64,000 nt of DNA from Thermanaerothrix solaris (GCF_032334255.1 NZ_JAUHMF010000002.1:1240001-1304000); one strand, 5' to 3'. Counted from the stretch's first letter, positions 41,838 through 50,555 are shown. Translations and numbers: made by a program. The notes: generated by a model from the letters alone, not told the origin.

Positions 41838-42833
41838 ATGGATACAGCCTTGGTTATTGGGATTGCAGGTATTCTGGCTTCAGCCGCACCAATTGTGTTT
41901 GCGGCCATCGGCGAAACGATTATTGAGCGCTCGGGGGTAATCAATCTTTCTGTTAATGGCGCCATTCTGCTCACTGCAATGGCCGGCTTTGCAGTTGCCG
42001 TAACCACCGGAAATGTGGTATTGGGATTGCTGGTTGGGGCAGTTATTGGTGCCCTTGTGGCTCTGATTGTAGCCTTTGCCAGTATCACCTTGAAACAGTC
42101 TCAGGTTGCGGTTGGCTTCGTTCTTGCGCTCTTATGTCGAGATTTAGCCTATTTTCTGGGTAATCCCTATATGGGACTTTCGGGGCCACGGTTGCCTCAC
42201 CTGCCCATCCCCGGATTGGCTTACATCCCTATATTGGGGACTGTTTTCTTTCAGCATGATCTCATGACCTATTTGAGTTTTGTGCTGATTGTTCTGGCCT
42301 ATGTTTATATTTTCCGTACTCGCCCAGGACTGATGCTCCAGGGTATCGGTGAACGACCTGCGGCGGCCTATGTGCGAGGCGCAAACGTCAATTTACTCCG
42401 TTACATTTACACCATAGTGGGTGGCGCGTTGATCGGATTGGCCGGTCCAATGTATTCGCTTAGTGTCAAGGCGGGGTGGAAGGGAACGATTTCCGGCCTG
42501 GATGGGATTGGCTGGATCGCGCTAGCGTTGACCATTTTTGGGGGTTGGAACCCACTGCGAGCAGCCTTGGGTGCGTACTTCTTTGCCTTTTTACAGTGGT
42601 TAGGGTTGGTCTTACAGCCCAGTTTACCCAATGTTCCTTCCCAGGTGCTTCAGGTGGCACCTTTCCCCTTAATGATTTTGACTCTTTTGCTGGTCAATGT
42701 GGGGAACGCAGAATGGGTGGATCGGACTTTGGCAGGTTTGCCTGAACAAATGCGCCATGCTATCGCACGGGTGTTACGAGCAATGCGCACCTCACCGCCG
42801 GCAGCGCTTGGGGTGCCGTTCGAAAAAGAGTAA
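41838..42833 (+). CDS. Nucleoside ABC transporter permease (NupQ-like)
   Basis: A 331-residue membrane protein with about nine helices. IGETIIERSGVINLSVNGAILL near residues 30-50 is the counterpart of the family permease motif, and IFRTRPGLMLQGIGERPAAAY is the coupling loop. GGAGCGC-like AAGGAGGGCGC precedes the ATG. It completes a BMP-type importer (binding protein, ATPase, two permeases). The threonine-synthase-like gene follows 32 nt later on the same strand. Confidence 0.92.
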   Translation: MDTALVIGIAGILASAAPIVFAAIGETIIERSGVINLSVNGAILLTAMAGFAVAVTTGNVVLGLLVGAVIGALVALIVAFASITLKQSQVAVGFVLALLCRDLAYFLGNPYMGLSGPRLPHLPIPGLAYIPILGTVFFQHDLMTYLSFVLIVLAYVYIFRTRPGLMLQGIGERPAAAYVRGANVNLLRYIYTIVGGALIGLAGPMYSLSVKAGWKGTISGLDGIGWIALALTIFGGWNPLRAALGAYFFAFLQWLGLVLQPSLPNVPSQVLQVAPFPLMILTLLLVNVGNAEWVDRTLAGLPEQMRHAIARVLRAMRTSPPAALGVPFEKE

Positions 42834-42865
42834 GTCAATTCAATTCTTGATGGCAGGAGATTCTC

Positions 42866-44119
42866 ATGGGTAATTTTGTCGGCTATCGCTGTTCACTGTG
42901 TGGTACGGAGTACCAGCCGGATCAGGTCACGTATACCTGTCCGAAGGATGGGGGAAACCTGGATGTTTGGCTTGATTACACAGAAATCAAGAATCGTTTT
43001 CAGGTCAACGATATCACAAGCCGTAGAGATTACTCAATATGGCGCTACTTGCCCCTGCTCCCGGTTGAAGATCCCGGAGGCGAGGGAACCCCTTTGCGCA
43101 TGGTGGGGTGGACGCCGGTTTATACGCCACAGCGCCTGGCAAAAGAACTGGGAATTAAGACCTTGTGGGTAAAGGATGAGGGGCGCAATCCTACCGCGTC
43201 ATTTAAAGACCGCGCCAGCGCGGTTGTGGTAGCACGGGCGCGTCAGATCAAGGCTGAGGTCGTCGTTACGGCCTCGACAGGCAATGCAGGTGCGGCACTC
43301 GCGGGTATGGCGGCGGCCATCGGACAAAAGGCGGTGATCTTTGCCCCCAAGACGGCACCCCCCGCAAAAGTCGCCCAACTGCTGGTGTTTGGGGCACAAG
43401 TGATCCTGGTGGATGGTAATTATGACCAGGCGTTTGATTTGACCATTCAGGCAAGTCAGGAATTTGGTTGGTATTGCCGCAATACTGGTTATAACCCCTT
43501 CACGGCTGAAGGTAAAAAGACGGCTGCATTAGAAATATGGGAGCAGGTGATCCTGAATATGCGCGCGGGCTCGCGGCCGTTATGTGTGTTCGTCTCCGTA
43601 GGCGATGGAAATATTATCTCTGGTATCCATAAAGGCTTCAAGGATCTGGCGACATTGGGTTGGCTAGAGCAAATGCCACGAATTTTTGGCGTGCAGTCTG
43701 AAGGATCGGCCGCTGTGGCAAACGCTTATTTCAAGGGCACTGAGGTCATTGAGCCGGTATCGGCTCAAACTATTGCTGATAGCATATCAGTGGATTTGCC
43801 ACGCGACGGCGTGCGTGCGGTGCGGGCAGCCCGCCAGACCAACGGTGCCTATATCACCGTTCCCGATAGTGAGATACTGAAAGCCATTGCGGATTTGGGG
43901 CGCGTAGGCATTTTTGCCGAACCCGCAGGGGCTACGGCATATGCTGGGTTGAAGAAGGCGCTTCAGCAAGGACTTGTGACACCCGACGATCCAATTCTGG
44001 TATTGAATACCGGAAGCGGCCTCAAGGATATTCGGGCGGCTATGCAGGCAGTAAAAGAAGCACCAGTTATCGAGCCCTCCCTTTCCGCGCTTAAAGCCCA
44101 TTTAAGTCAAACAGCGTGA
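42866..44119 (+). CDS. Threonine-synthase-like PLP-dependent enzyme
   Basis: A 417-residue fold-type-II PLP enzyme. A rubredoxin-like zinc ribbon (CSLCGTEY...CPKDG; the fourth ligand is unclear) precedes the catalytic part, which has EGRNPTASFKDRAS with the Schiff-base Lys, ASTGNAGAALAGMAA for the phosphate, and a late LNTGSGLKDI. It resembles bacterial threonine synthases, and threonine synthesis is the plain reading. Yet it sits directly after a nucleoside importer and shares fold and chemistry (beta-elimination) with 2,3-diaminopropionate ammonia-lyase YgeX, so a catabolic lyase is a serious alternative. No thrA or thrB is nearby. Confidence 0.8.
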   Translation: MGNFVGYRCSLCGTEYQPDQVTYTCPKDGGNLDVWLDYTEIKNRFQVNDITSRRDYSIWRYLPLLPVEDPGGEGTPLRMVGWTPVYTPQRLAKELGIKTLWVKDEGRNPTASFKDRASAVVVARARQIKAEVVVTASTGNAGAALAGMAAAIGQKAVIFAPKTAPPAKVAQLLVFGAQVILVDGNYDQAFDLTIQASQEFGWYCRNTGYNPFTAEGKKTAALEIWEQVILNMRAGSRPLCVFVSVGDGNIISGIHKGFKDLATLGWLEQMPRIFGVQSEGSAAVANAYFKGTEVIEPVSAQTIADSISVDLPRDGVRAVRAARQTNGAYITVPDSEILKAIADLGRVGIFAEPAGATAYAGLKKALQQGLVTPDDPILVLNTGSGLKDIRAAMQAVKEAPVIEPSLSALKAHLSQTA

Positions 44120-45081
44120 GGGTCATGGAAACACCAACTTTTTCGATTGTTGTGCCAGTTTATAACGAAGAGGGTTGCCTGGATGAACTTTACCGCCGAA
44201 TTGTGGCGGTAATGGAGAGCACGGGCGAACCCTGGGAACTGGTGCTGGTGGATGATGGCTCTCGTGATCGCTCCACCGAGATCATCAAGCGGTTAGCAGA
44301 GCAGGATCGGCGCGTGCGGCCAGTCATCTTTGCGCGCAACTTCGGTCACCAAATCGCAGTGACCGCTGGTTTGGACTACAGCCGCGGGCAAGCCGTGGTG
44401 ATCATTGATGCCGATTTGCAGGATCCACCGGAGGTGATCCTTGATCTCATTGCCAAATGGCGAGAGGGATATGAGGTGGTTTACGCCGTACGCACCGAAC
44501 GCGAGGGCGAAACGTGGTTTAAGAAATTCACCGCGGCAGCATTCTACCGGCTGATCTACCGCATTACTGATGTCAAGATCCCGGTAGATACAGGTGATTT
44601 TCGTCTGATGGATCGCAAAGTGGTGGATGTCTTGAGCCGAATGCGTGAGCATCACCGTTTTTTACGGGGAATGTCGGCCTGGGTAGGGTTTCGCCAGATT
44701 GGCGTTCCTTACAAGCGAGCTCCTCGCTACGCGGGTGAAACCAAATATCCTCTGCGTAAGATGCTCCGCCTTGCCCTAAACGCGATTACCAGTTTTTCCT
44801 ACTTTCCACTGCAATTAGCAACCTATCTCGGATTTTTAGCGGCTGGTTTGGCGATTGTGGCGATTCCTGTGGTGATCATCTTACGCGCTTTGCAGCCCCA
44901 GGCCTTTTTTGGTCAAGCCTCAACCTTAATTGCGGTGTTGTTCCTGGGCGGTGTGCAGTTAATCTCGCTCGGGATTTTAGGTGAGTATGTCGGTCGTATT
45001 TACGATGAAGTCAAAGGGCGTCCGCTTTATGTCGTACGCGAAGTGCCCTCTGATGATCAAACCATAGAGAAAAAATCATAA
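44116..45081 (+). CDS. Polyprenyl-phosphate glycosyltransferase (DPM1/GtrB-like)
   Basis: A 321-residue family-2 glycosyltransferase starting at GTG 44116, which overlaps the previous stop by 4 nt (ATG 44125 is also possible). The catalytic domain has SIVVPVYNEEG, VDDGSRDRS, IDADLQDPPE (DxD-like) and DTGDFRLMDR. Two transmembrane helices close the protein (about residues 233-300), as in GtrB and dolichol-phosphate-sugar synthases. It would move a sugar from a nucleotide to undecaprenyl phosphate at the inner face. It separates two PLP-enzyme genes in the purine block, where its function is not obvious. Confidence 0.88.
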   Translation: MRVMETPTFSIVVPVYNEEGCLDELYRRIVAVMESTGEPWELVLVDDGSRDRSTEIIKRLAEQDRRVRPVIFARNFGHQIAVTAGLDYSRGQAVVIIDADLQDPPEVILDLIAKWREGYEVVYAVRTEREGETWFKKFTAAAFYRLIYRITDVKIPVDTGDFRLMDRKVVDVLSRMREHHRFLRGMSAWVGFRQIGVPYKRAPRYAGETKYPLRKMLRLALNAITSFSYFPLQLATYLGFLAAGLAIVAIPVVIILRALQPQAFFGQASTLIAVLFLGGVQLISLGILGEYVGRIYDEVKGRPLYVVREVPSDDQTIEKKS

Positions 45082-45101
45082 ATCAAGAGGAGTGTGAAAC
45101 G

Positions 45102-46580
45102 ATGGCAAAAATTGATTTAACGGTCATTCCTGAGCGACGCGAACGAACCATTCAACGCGTCCGGGAGCGCAATATTATCATTCCCACTTTTGCTCAGATG
45201 AAGAATCCCGATTTGATCCCTGCGCGGATTAAAGAAGAACTGCGCAACATTGGACTCTGGGATGTTCATCCGCGCAATCTCTTCCGTATCACCTGGAAGA
45301 ATGAGCCAGTGCCGTTTGGGGGCGGCTTTGGCCCGGTCAATACACTGGAGTTCCCCAGCAGTCTGACTGGCGTACCGGCGCGAATCATTGGCTTGGTGGG
45401 TAAGTGGTTTCCTACCGGTGCGCATAAGGTTGGTGCGGCGTTTGGGTGTCTGGTGCCGCGTTTGGTGACCGGGCAGTTTGATCCTACGACTCAGAAAGCT
45501 GTATGGCCCTCGACCGGCAATTACTGCCGTGGAGGCGCGTATGATTCGGCTCTGCTGGCTTGTGACTCGATTGCGATCTTGCCCGAAGGGATGAGCAAGG
45601 AACGTTTCGAGTGGCTATCAAAGATTGCCAGCGAGGTGATCGCTACCCCCGGTAGTGAATCTAACGTTAAGGAAATCTTTGATAAATGCTGGGAACTGCG
45701 CCGTTCAGGCCAGGACTTGATGATCTTCAACCAGTTTGAAGAATTCGGTAATTATTTGTGGCACTATGAGGTCACCGGCCACGCCATGGAAGAAGTGCTC
45801 AAGCGCATCATGGGCCCGAAGGACGAATTCCGTGGCGTGGCGCTGACTACCGGTTCTGCCGGTACAATTGCCTGTGGCGACTACCTGAAACAACTCTTCC
45901 CCAACAGTAAAATCGTGGCTGGTGAAGCCTTGCAATGCCCGACCCTCTTTGAGAACGGCTTTGGTGCGCATCGCATCGAGGGCATTGGAGATAAACATGT
46001 GCCGTGGATTCACAACGTCAAGAATACCGATCTGGTAGCGGCCATTGATGATAATGACGTGGTCGCAGTGATGCGCCTGTTCAACGAGCCGACCGGGCGG
46101 GAGTATCTGGTGCGCAAAGGTGTGCCAGAAGAGGTCGTTTCGAAATTGGATCTCCTCGGTTTCTCCGGGATTGCCAACCTGCTCTCTGCCATTAAGACAG
46201 CTAAGTATTACGAGATGGGTGAGAACGATATTATGCTCATCGTCCTCACCGATTCCATGGAACTTTATGGTAGCCGGATCCAGGAATATCGCGAGCAGTA
46301 CGGTGAATTTACCCCGTACCATGCAGCAGAAGCCTACGCCCGCAGCCTGCAGGGACAGAGCGTTGATTATCTCCTCGAACTGCGCTACGCGGATCGCCGA
46401 CGGGTACACAATTTGAAGTACTATACCTGGGTGGAGCAGCAAGGCAAGACCTACGAAGAGATTTTGGCCCAGTGGTATGATCGCAACTACTGGACCGAGT
46501 TGCAAAGTCAGGTAGAGGAGATTGACGCGCTCATTACGGAATTCAACGAGCGGGTCGGATTGATCAAAAACTACCAATAA
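45102..46580 (+). CDS. PLP-dependent fold-type-II lyase-like enzyme, substrate unknown
   Basis: A 492-residue protein of the tryptophan synthase beta/cysteine synthase superfamily. GKWFPTGAHKVGAAFG holds the probable Schiff-base Lys (about residue 111), WPSTGNYCRGGAYDSALLA is the Ser/Thr-Gly-Asn substrate loop, and LTTGSAGTIACGDYLK the phosphate-binding Gly loop. The last 120 residues are helical and not part of the common core. It is not TrpB (no DxVGxGxxSNA-type text) nor a standard CysK. It ends the purine/nucleoside transport operon with a strong terminator, so a role in amino-acid breakdown late in purine catabolism is possible. Confidence 0.78.
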   Translation: MAKIDLTVIPERRERTIQRVRERNIIIPTFAQMKNPDLIPARIKEELRNIGLWDVHPRNLFRITWKNEPVPFGGGFGPVNTLEFPSSLTGVPARIIGLVGKWFPTGAHKVGAAFGCLVPRLVTGQFDPTTQKAVWPSTGNYCRGGAYDSALLACDSIAILPEGMSKERFEWLSKIASEVIATPGSESNVKEIFDKCWELRRSGQDLMIFNQFEEFGNYLWHYEVTGHAMEEVLKRIMGPKDEFRGVALTTGSAGTIACGDYLKQLFPNSKIVAGEALQCPTLFENGFGAHRIEGIGDKHVPWIHNVKNTDLVAAIDDNDVVAVMRLFNEPTGREYLVRKGVPEEVVSKLDLLGFSGIANLLSAIKTAKYYEMGENDIMLIVLTDSMELYGSRIQEYREQYGEFTPYHAAEAYARSLQGQSVDYLLELRYADRRRVHNLKYYTWVEQQGKTYEEILAQWYDRNYWTELQSQVEEIDALITEFNERVGLIKNYQ

Positions 46581-46599
46581 GGCCGCATAGTGAGCGAAT

Positions 46600-46638
46600 C
46601 GCCCCGCCTTTGCAATAGAGGCGGGGCGGTTTTTTCTT
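46600..46638 (+). terminator. Strong Rho-independent terminator of the purine/transport block
   Basis: CGCCCCGCCT (46600-46609) and AGGCGGGGCG (46619-46628) form a 10-bp G/C-rich stem with a 9-nt loop, followed by a run of six T in GTTTTTTCTT. It is 20 nt after the stop of the second PLP enzyme. Confidence 0.9.
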
Positions 46639-46702
46639 AACCAAAAGTATAGTAAAATAGGCGGCGTTGGGCATACTGAAATCTTCAGGGAGAGAAACCA
46701 CA

Positions 46703-46999
46703 ATGCAAACATGCTCGCGTTGCCAAACTCAAGTGCCTGATACCGAAACACTTTGCCCGACCTGTGGGGCAGATTTATATGAGTATTCCACAACCAGGGT
46801 GGCTCTAAAGAAAATGCAGGCCAACCCGCGTGTCAGCATGATTCGCCTTGCGGTTGCTGCCGATGCCTGCCCAACTTGCCGCAAGATGTATGGCACTTAT
46901 CCCAAGGATCAGGTTCCTCTGTTGCCCATTGAGGGGTGCTCGAATGGGCTGGGTTGCCGGTGTTTTTATGAACCGGTCCTGACCGAGATTTATCCTTGA
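46703..46999 (+). CDS. Small zinc-finger protein, unknown function
   Basis: A 98-residue protein from ATG 46703 (GGGAGAG upstream; TAAAAT at 46653-46658 may be its -10). It starts with a zinc ribbon CSRCQTQVPDTETLCPTCG; a second Cys cluster follows in CPTCRKMYGTYP and ends GCSNGLGCRCFYEP. The middle carries a basic stretch around ALKKMQANPRVSM. It is not recognised beyond the two metal sites. Its last 10 nt overlap tail to tail with the alpha/beta hydrolase gene. Confidence 0.7.
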   Translation: MQTCSRCQTQVPDTETLCPTCGADLYEYSTTRVALKKMQANPRVSMIRLAVAADACPTCRKMYGTYPKDQVPLLPIEGCSNGLGCRCFYEPVLTEIYP

Positions 47000-47760
47000 A
47001 ATTGTTGAACCCAACCCAAGAGAGCACGCGCCAACGCTGCCGGAGCTTCGAGCATCGGCATATGGCCGATTCCGGGGAGTTCGACCCAGGAAGCCACGGG
47101 GATTTGTTCAAGCATCGCCTGGATCCGTGCCGATTCAATGAGCGGATCGGCCGAGCCAGTTACGATCAAGACTGGAACATTAATTTCGCGTAGCCATAGA
47201 TTGGCGTCTGCGCGTTCTGCCATTCCCAATAACGCATAAATCGCCGTTTGGGGTGAGCAGGCTTGAATGAATCGGCGCACTTTTTCTTGTACGGTTGGGT
47301 TGGGGGTTAAGCGTGGAGGCATATCTTCTAATAAGGGAAGAATTCCACGCTCCCGAATTTGCGCCACGGTAAAGTAGCGTGCTTCGCGTCGCGCAGGTGG
47401 GTCGGGATCAGCGTGAGAGGCCACCAGGGCCAGGCCAGTCAATCGCTGGGAGTAAAGGTGAGCAAACGCTAGAGCGACATATCCTCCCATTGAATGACCC
47501 ACCAATGCTGCTCGTTCAAGTCCAAGATGATCCATGAGATGGTATATATCCTCTGCCAGTAGTTCCATGGAAAGGACATCCTCACTGGCGGGTGAATGAC
47601 CAAAACCGCGCAGATCAGGAAGGATCATTTGGATGTAAGGACTCAGGTAGGGAATGAGATCATCCCAAATATGGCGGTTAAAGGGAAATCCGTGTAGAAA
47701 AATCACCGGAGCGCCGTTGCCATGAAGATCGTAGGAAAGTAAGACTGGTTCAGGGCTCAT
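46990..47760 (-). CDS. Alpha/beta hydrolase
   Basis: A 256-residue hydrolase from ATG 47760, preceded by GGAGG; this start lies 11 nt inside the upstream nucleotidyltransferase gene. The core has VIFLHGFPFNRHIWD (oxyanion loop), the nucleophile elbow LVGHSMGGYVAL with Ser, a late VTGSADPLI with Asp and GIGHMPMLEAP with His, so the triad is complete. Family members include esterases, dienelactone- and 3-oxoadipate enol-lactonases; the substrate is not known. No signal peptide. Confidence 0.88.
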   Translation of the reverse strand: MSPEPVLLSYDLHGNGAPVIFLHGFPFNRHIWDDLIPYLSPYIQMILPDLRGFGHSPASEDVLSMELLAEDIYHLMDHLGLERAALVGHSMGGYVALAFAHLYSQRLTGLALVASHADPDPPARREARYFTVAQIRERGILPLLEDMPPRLTPNPTVQEKVRRFIQACSPQTAIYALLGMAERADANLWLREINVPVLIVTGSADPLIESARIQAMLEQIPVASWVELPGIGHMPMLEAPAALARALLGWVQQFQG

Positions 47761-49285
47761 TTCTACCTCCATCCAAAGCCGAATCATTCCAATTCGCGAT
47801 CAGGGTTCGTGCAAGGTGGAGGGCTTCTTCGCGGTTTTCAATGTCACCACTGGCCTGGGCTTCACGAATCGCTTCGAGAAGTTTTCCGATCATGGGTCCA
47901 GGCTTTAAGCCAAGGTAAGCCATTAAGTCATCGCCTCGCAGCAGGGGTGGTGGCTGGATGATATTTTCCTGCTGGTACCACCAGGCTTCAAGGAATTGTT
48001 GGCAAATGAGTAATTCTCGCGCCCACACGTCCTGAGGTAGAGTGGTGTGATAGGTTGCCAGCGTGTCGGCAAGTGAAAGCAAGCATATGTCCACACCTGC
48101 CGAGCCGACATCACGAAAGAAGCGATAAATGGCACGACGAGTCGGGCTTTGTTGAGCATTAACCAGGTGATGGATGCGCATATGATGGCGGATGACCTTG
48201 TCGCCATAAGCGATCTCATCATTACTTAGCGCAAGAGCACGCGCACGGGTCTGGAAGTATTCGCTGCTGATCCGCTCGTGACCGATAAAGTGCAAGCGCC
48301 CATTGGGATGGAGTCCCGCTGCAGCGGGTTTTCCACTATCATGATAGGCTGCGGTAAAAAACAAAAGCGCTTTCAAACTACGGTTGGGGTTTAGTCGGGC
48401 GGAAAAATGGCTCATAAATGCATCGCGGAAACGTCCCAGGTAAAGGGTTGCTGTACCCATGGTCAATGAGGCGGCTTTGTCCTCTTCGTATTCAGCAACC
48501 AACAAGCCAAAGAGCCGTTCCAGATAATCCAATGTGGATAATGTATGTTGCCAGACATCAAATACATGTGGTTGAGGTTGGGATACCCTTTTAAGTTTGG
48601 TCAACTCGGGTAAGATAAAGGGAAGGATTCCCAGGTGATCCATTAATTGAAACGCCGTTTTGACATCTGGCCCTTCAAGGATGCGGAACAATTCATCACG
48701 CTTGCGCTCGGCAGAAACCTGCTCAAGCCTGGGTACTGCCTGCTGCAAGAGAGTCAATGTTTCAGGAAGAAGACGGAATTTCAATGCATTGGCGAGTCGT
48801 ACACCGCGCAGGACACGCAAGGGGTCGTCCAGAAAAGCGGTGTTCGCACAGACTCGCAGATGCTTTTCCCGAATGTCCAGCGCGCCCTTGAGAGGATCAA
48901 TGAGAATCTCGGGTTGGCTAACGTCAATGGCTAGCGCATTGATGGTGAAATCACGGGCGCGTAAATCTTGCTCGATGCTCAATCCTCGCATGCGAGAGAA
49001 ATCTAACGTAAAAGACTGTCCGCTGGATGTATGTCCCAGAACTCGGTAGGTCTCATGTTCCTCATCCATGCGATATAGAGCTGCCCCCAAGGTATCGGCA
49101 ACAGCACGGGCAATGGTGTGGACATCCTGGGTGACCACAAAATCCAGATCGTGACTGTGTTTTTCTAAAAGGGCATCGCGCAAAATGCCTCCGACCAGAA
49201 AGATACGCCGATTGGCATGGCTCAACCGGCGCAACAATTGGGGGAGTGCAGGGACAGGAAATAACGCTTCAAACGTAATTAACAT
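47750..49285 (-). CDS. CCA-adding-type tRNA nucleotidyltransferase with HD domain
   Basis: A 511-residue class II nucleotidyltransferase. The head has IFLVGGILRDALLEKHSHDLDFVV with the GG and the DxD metal site, then RDFTINALAIDVS and DDPLRVLRGVRLANAL, the ribose/base-selecting segments. The middle holds an HD phosphohydrolase motif AAYHDSGKPAA. It adds or repairs the 3' CCA end of tRNA, or could be a poly(A) polymerase-like enzyme; the two are hard to tell by eye. hpt upstream overlaps its start by 7 nt. Confidence 0.88.
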   Translation of the reverse strand: MLITFEALFPVPALPQLLRRLSHANRRIFLVGGILRDALLEKHSHDLDFVVTQDVHTIARAVADTLGAALYRMDEEHETYRVLGHTSSGQSFTLDFSRMRGLSIEQDLRARDFTINALAIDVSQPEILIDPLKGALDIREKHLRVCANTAFLDDPLRVLRGVRLANALKFRLLPETLTLLQQAVPRLEQVSAERKRDELFRILEGPDVKTAFQLMDHLGILPFILPELTKLKRVSQPQPHVFDVWQHTLSTLDYLERLFGLLVAEYEEDKAASLTMGTATLYLGRFRDAFMSHFSARLNPNRSLKALLFFTAAYHDSGKPAAAGLHPNGRLHFIGHERISSEYFQTRARALALSNDEIAYGDKVIRHHMRIHHLVNAQQSPTRRAIYRFFRDVGSAGVDICLLSLADTLATYHTTLPQDVWARELLICQQFLEAWWYQQENIIQPPPLLRGDDLMAYLGLKPGPMIGKLLEAIREAQASGDIENREEALHLARTLIANWNDSALDGGRNEP

Positions 49286-49860
49286 TCGCGTTTTAACCGG
49301 CTCTGCTGATATTTTTCTTCATTAACGACGCCGATAAAGGGCAAGTTACGATAAAGTTCATCCAGGTCGAGCCCGTAGCCAAAGACGAATTTGTTGGGAA
49401 TTGTAAAGCCGACATACCGCAGGGGAACCTCAACCTCGCGCCGTTCAGCCTTATCTAATAAGGTACATACGGCTAGACTACGCGGCTTGCGAGCAGATAG
49501 CAGGTTAATCACAGAAGCCAGAGTGCGCCCGCTGTCAATAATATCTTCTACGATGAGCACATCGCAATCTTCAATGCTGGTGTTTAAGTCCAGGGTAATG
49601 CGAACCTGACCGGTGGATTGGCGACTTCCGGCGCCATAGGATGAAACAGCCATGAAGTCCACCATATGGGGAACGGTCAGGTGGCGGATAAGATCGGTTA
49701 AAAACATGACTCCACCCCGCAGAATGCACAGCAGAACCAGTTTTTCTGAATGTTTATAATCCTGGCTGATCTGGGCGCCCAGTTCTGCTACCCGTTGCCG
49801 TAAGGCTTCTTCTGGGATTAAGATTTCTTCCAGGAATTCTTCGTATCTATTGCACATCAT
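49279..49860 (-). CDS. hpt: Hypoxanthine phosphoribosyltransferase
   Basis: A 193-residue type I phosphoribosyltransferase from ATG 49860, six nt after AAGGAG. The PRPP motif is VLIVEDIIDSGRTLASV, preceded by LVLLCILRGGVMFLTDLIRHL and followed by the aromatic base-binding KFVFGYGLD. It salvages hypoxanthine and guanine to IMP and GMP. With adenine deaminase and nucleoside hydrolases in the same window the organism can both burn and salvage purines. It overlaps the nucleotidyltransferase gene downstream. Confidence 0.95.
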   Translation of the reverse strand: MMCNRYEEFLEEILIPEEALRQRVAELGAQISQDYKHSEKLVLLCILRGGVMFLTDLIRHLTVPHMVDFMAVSSYGAGSRQSTGQVRITLDLNTSIEDCDVLIVEDIIDSGRTLASVINLLSARKPRSLAVCTLLDKAERREVEVPLRYVGFTIPNKFVFGYGLDLDELYRNLPFIGVVNEEKYQQSRLKREC

Positions 49861-49883
49861 CCCCAACTCCTTGGGATATGGTT

Positions 49884-50456
49884 CTAGTCACGGGGTACGA
49901 CATGATGCTTACGACAGCGGGCTTCATAGAGCTCAGAGGCCCCAACGATAATCACGGGATCATTATAATGGGCCGGTTTGCCATTAACCAAGCGCTGGGT
50001 GCGGCATGCAGGTTCACCGCAAACCATACAGATGGCCTGCAATTTATCCACGCGCTCGGCTTGAGCCATGAGGATGGGCATATAACCAAACGGTTCGCCC
50101 CGAAAATCGGTATCCAGCCCAGCGACAATGACCCGAATACCACGGTTAGCCAATTCCTGAACCAGAGTAACAATCGCCTCGTCGAAAAACTGGGCTTCAT
50201 CTATGCCTATGACGGTGGTATCGGGGTCCAAATGTTTCAATATGTCACTTGCTTTTTCAATGGGAATCGCATCAAATGCTGTTCCAGCATGCGACTTTAC
50301 TTGTTCGTTACCATAGCGCTGATCAATGACGGGTTTAAAGACTTGCACCTTCTGGCGCGCAATGGTGGCGCGCCGCAACCGTCGAATGAGTTCATCGGTT
50401 TTACCGCTAAACATGGAACCGGTAATGACCTCGACCGAACCAACGTGATGTTTCAT
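49884..50456 (-). CDS. tdk: Thymidine kinase (type II)
   Basis: A 190-residue enzyme with the P-loop TGSMFSGKTDELIRRLRRA at residues 12-30, the DEAQFF Walker B segment, and the structural zinc site CMVCGEPACRTQR in the lasso region. It phosphorylates deoxythymidine with ATP. It is 23 nt upstream of hpt on the same strand, forming a nucleotide-salvage pair. Confidence 0.96.
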   Translation of the reverse strand: MKHHVGSVEVITGSMFSGKTDELIRRLRRATIARQKVQVFKPVIDQRYGNEQVKSHAGTAFDAIPIEKASDILKHLDPDTTVIGIDEAQFFDEAIVTLVQELANRGIRVIVAGLDTDFRGEPFGYMPILMAQAERVDKLQAICMVCGEPACRTQRLVNGKPAHYNDPVIIVGASELYEARCRKHHVVPRD

Positions 50457-50523
50457 GCCATGCTCCTTAGCGGGTGTGGGTTGTTTTGATTTTAACCCAA
50501 TCTCTGAACCTGCTGATTAAAAA

Positions 50524-50555
50524 ATCAGGCAGACGTTTAATTGCGTCTGCCTGAT
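50524..50555 (-). terminator. Rho-independent terminator of the rplU-rpmA-rpmE operon
   Basis: On the minus strand ATCAGGCAGACG (50555-50544) and CGTCTGCCTGAT (50535-50524) form a perfect 12-bp stem with an 8-nt loop, followed by a run of T (TTTTAATCAG). It lies 20 nt after the stop of the L31 gene. Confidence 0.88.

Noticed and set aside
45705..46793. Long open frame of about 362 codons on the minus strand opposite the PLP enzyme gene.
   Set aside because: It lies antisense to a well-conserved enzyme, has no ribosome site or family motif, and its composition reflects the codon pattern of the plus-strand gene.
49878..50489. Open frame of about 203 codons on the plus strand opposite tdk.
   Set aside because: The minus-strand frame has the complete thymidine kinase motifs; the plus-strand frame has none.
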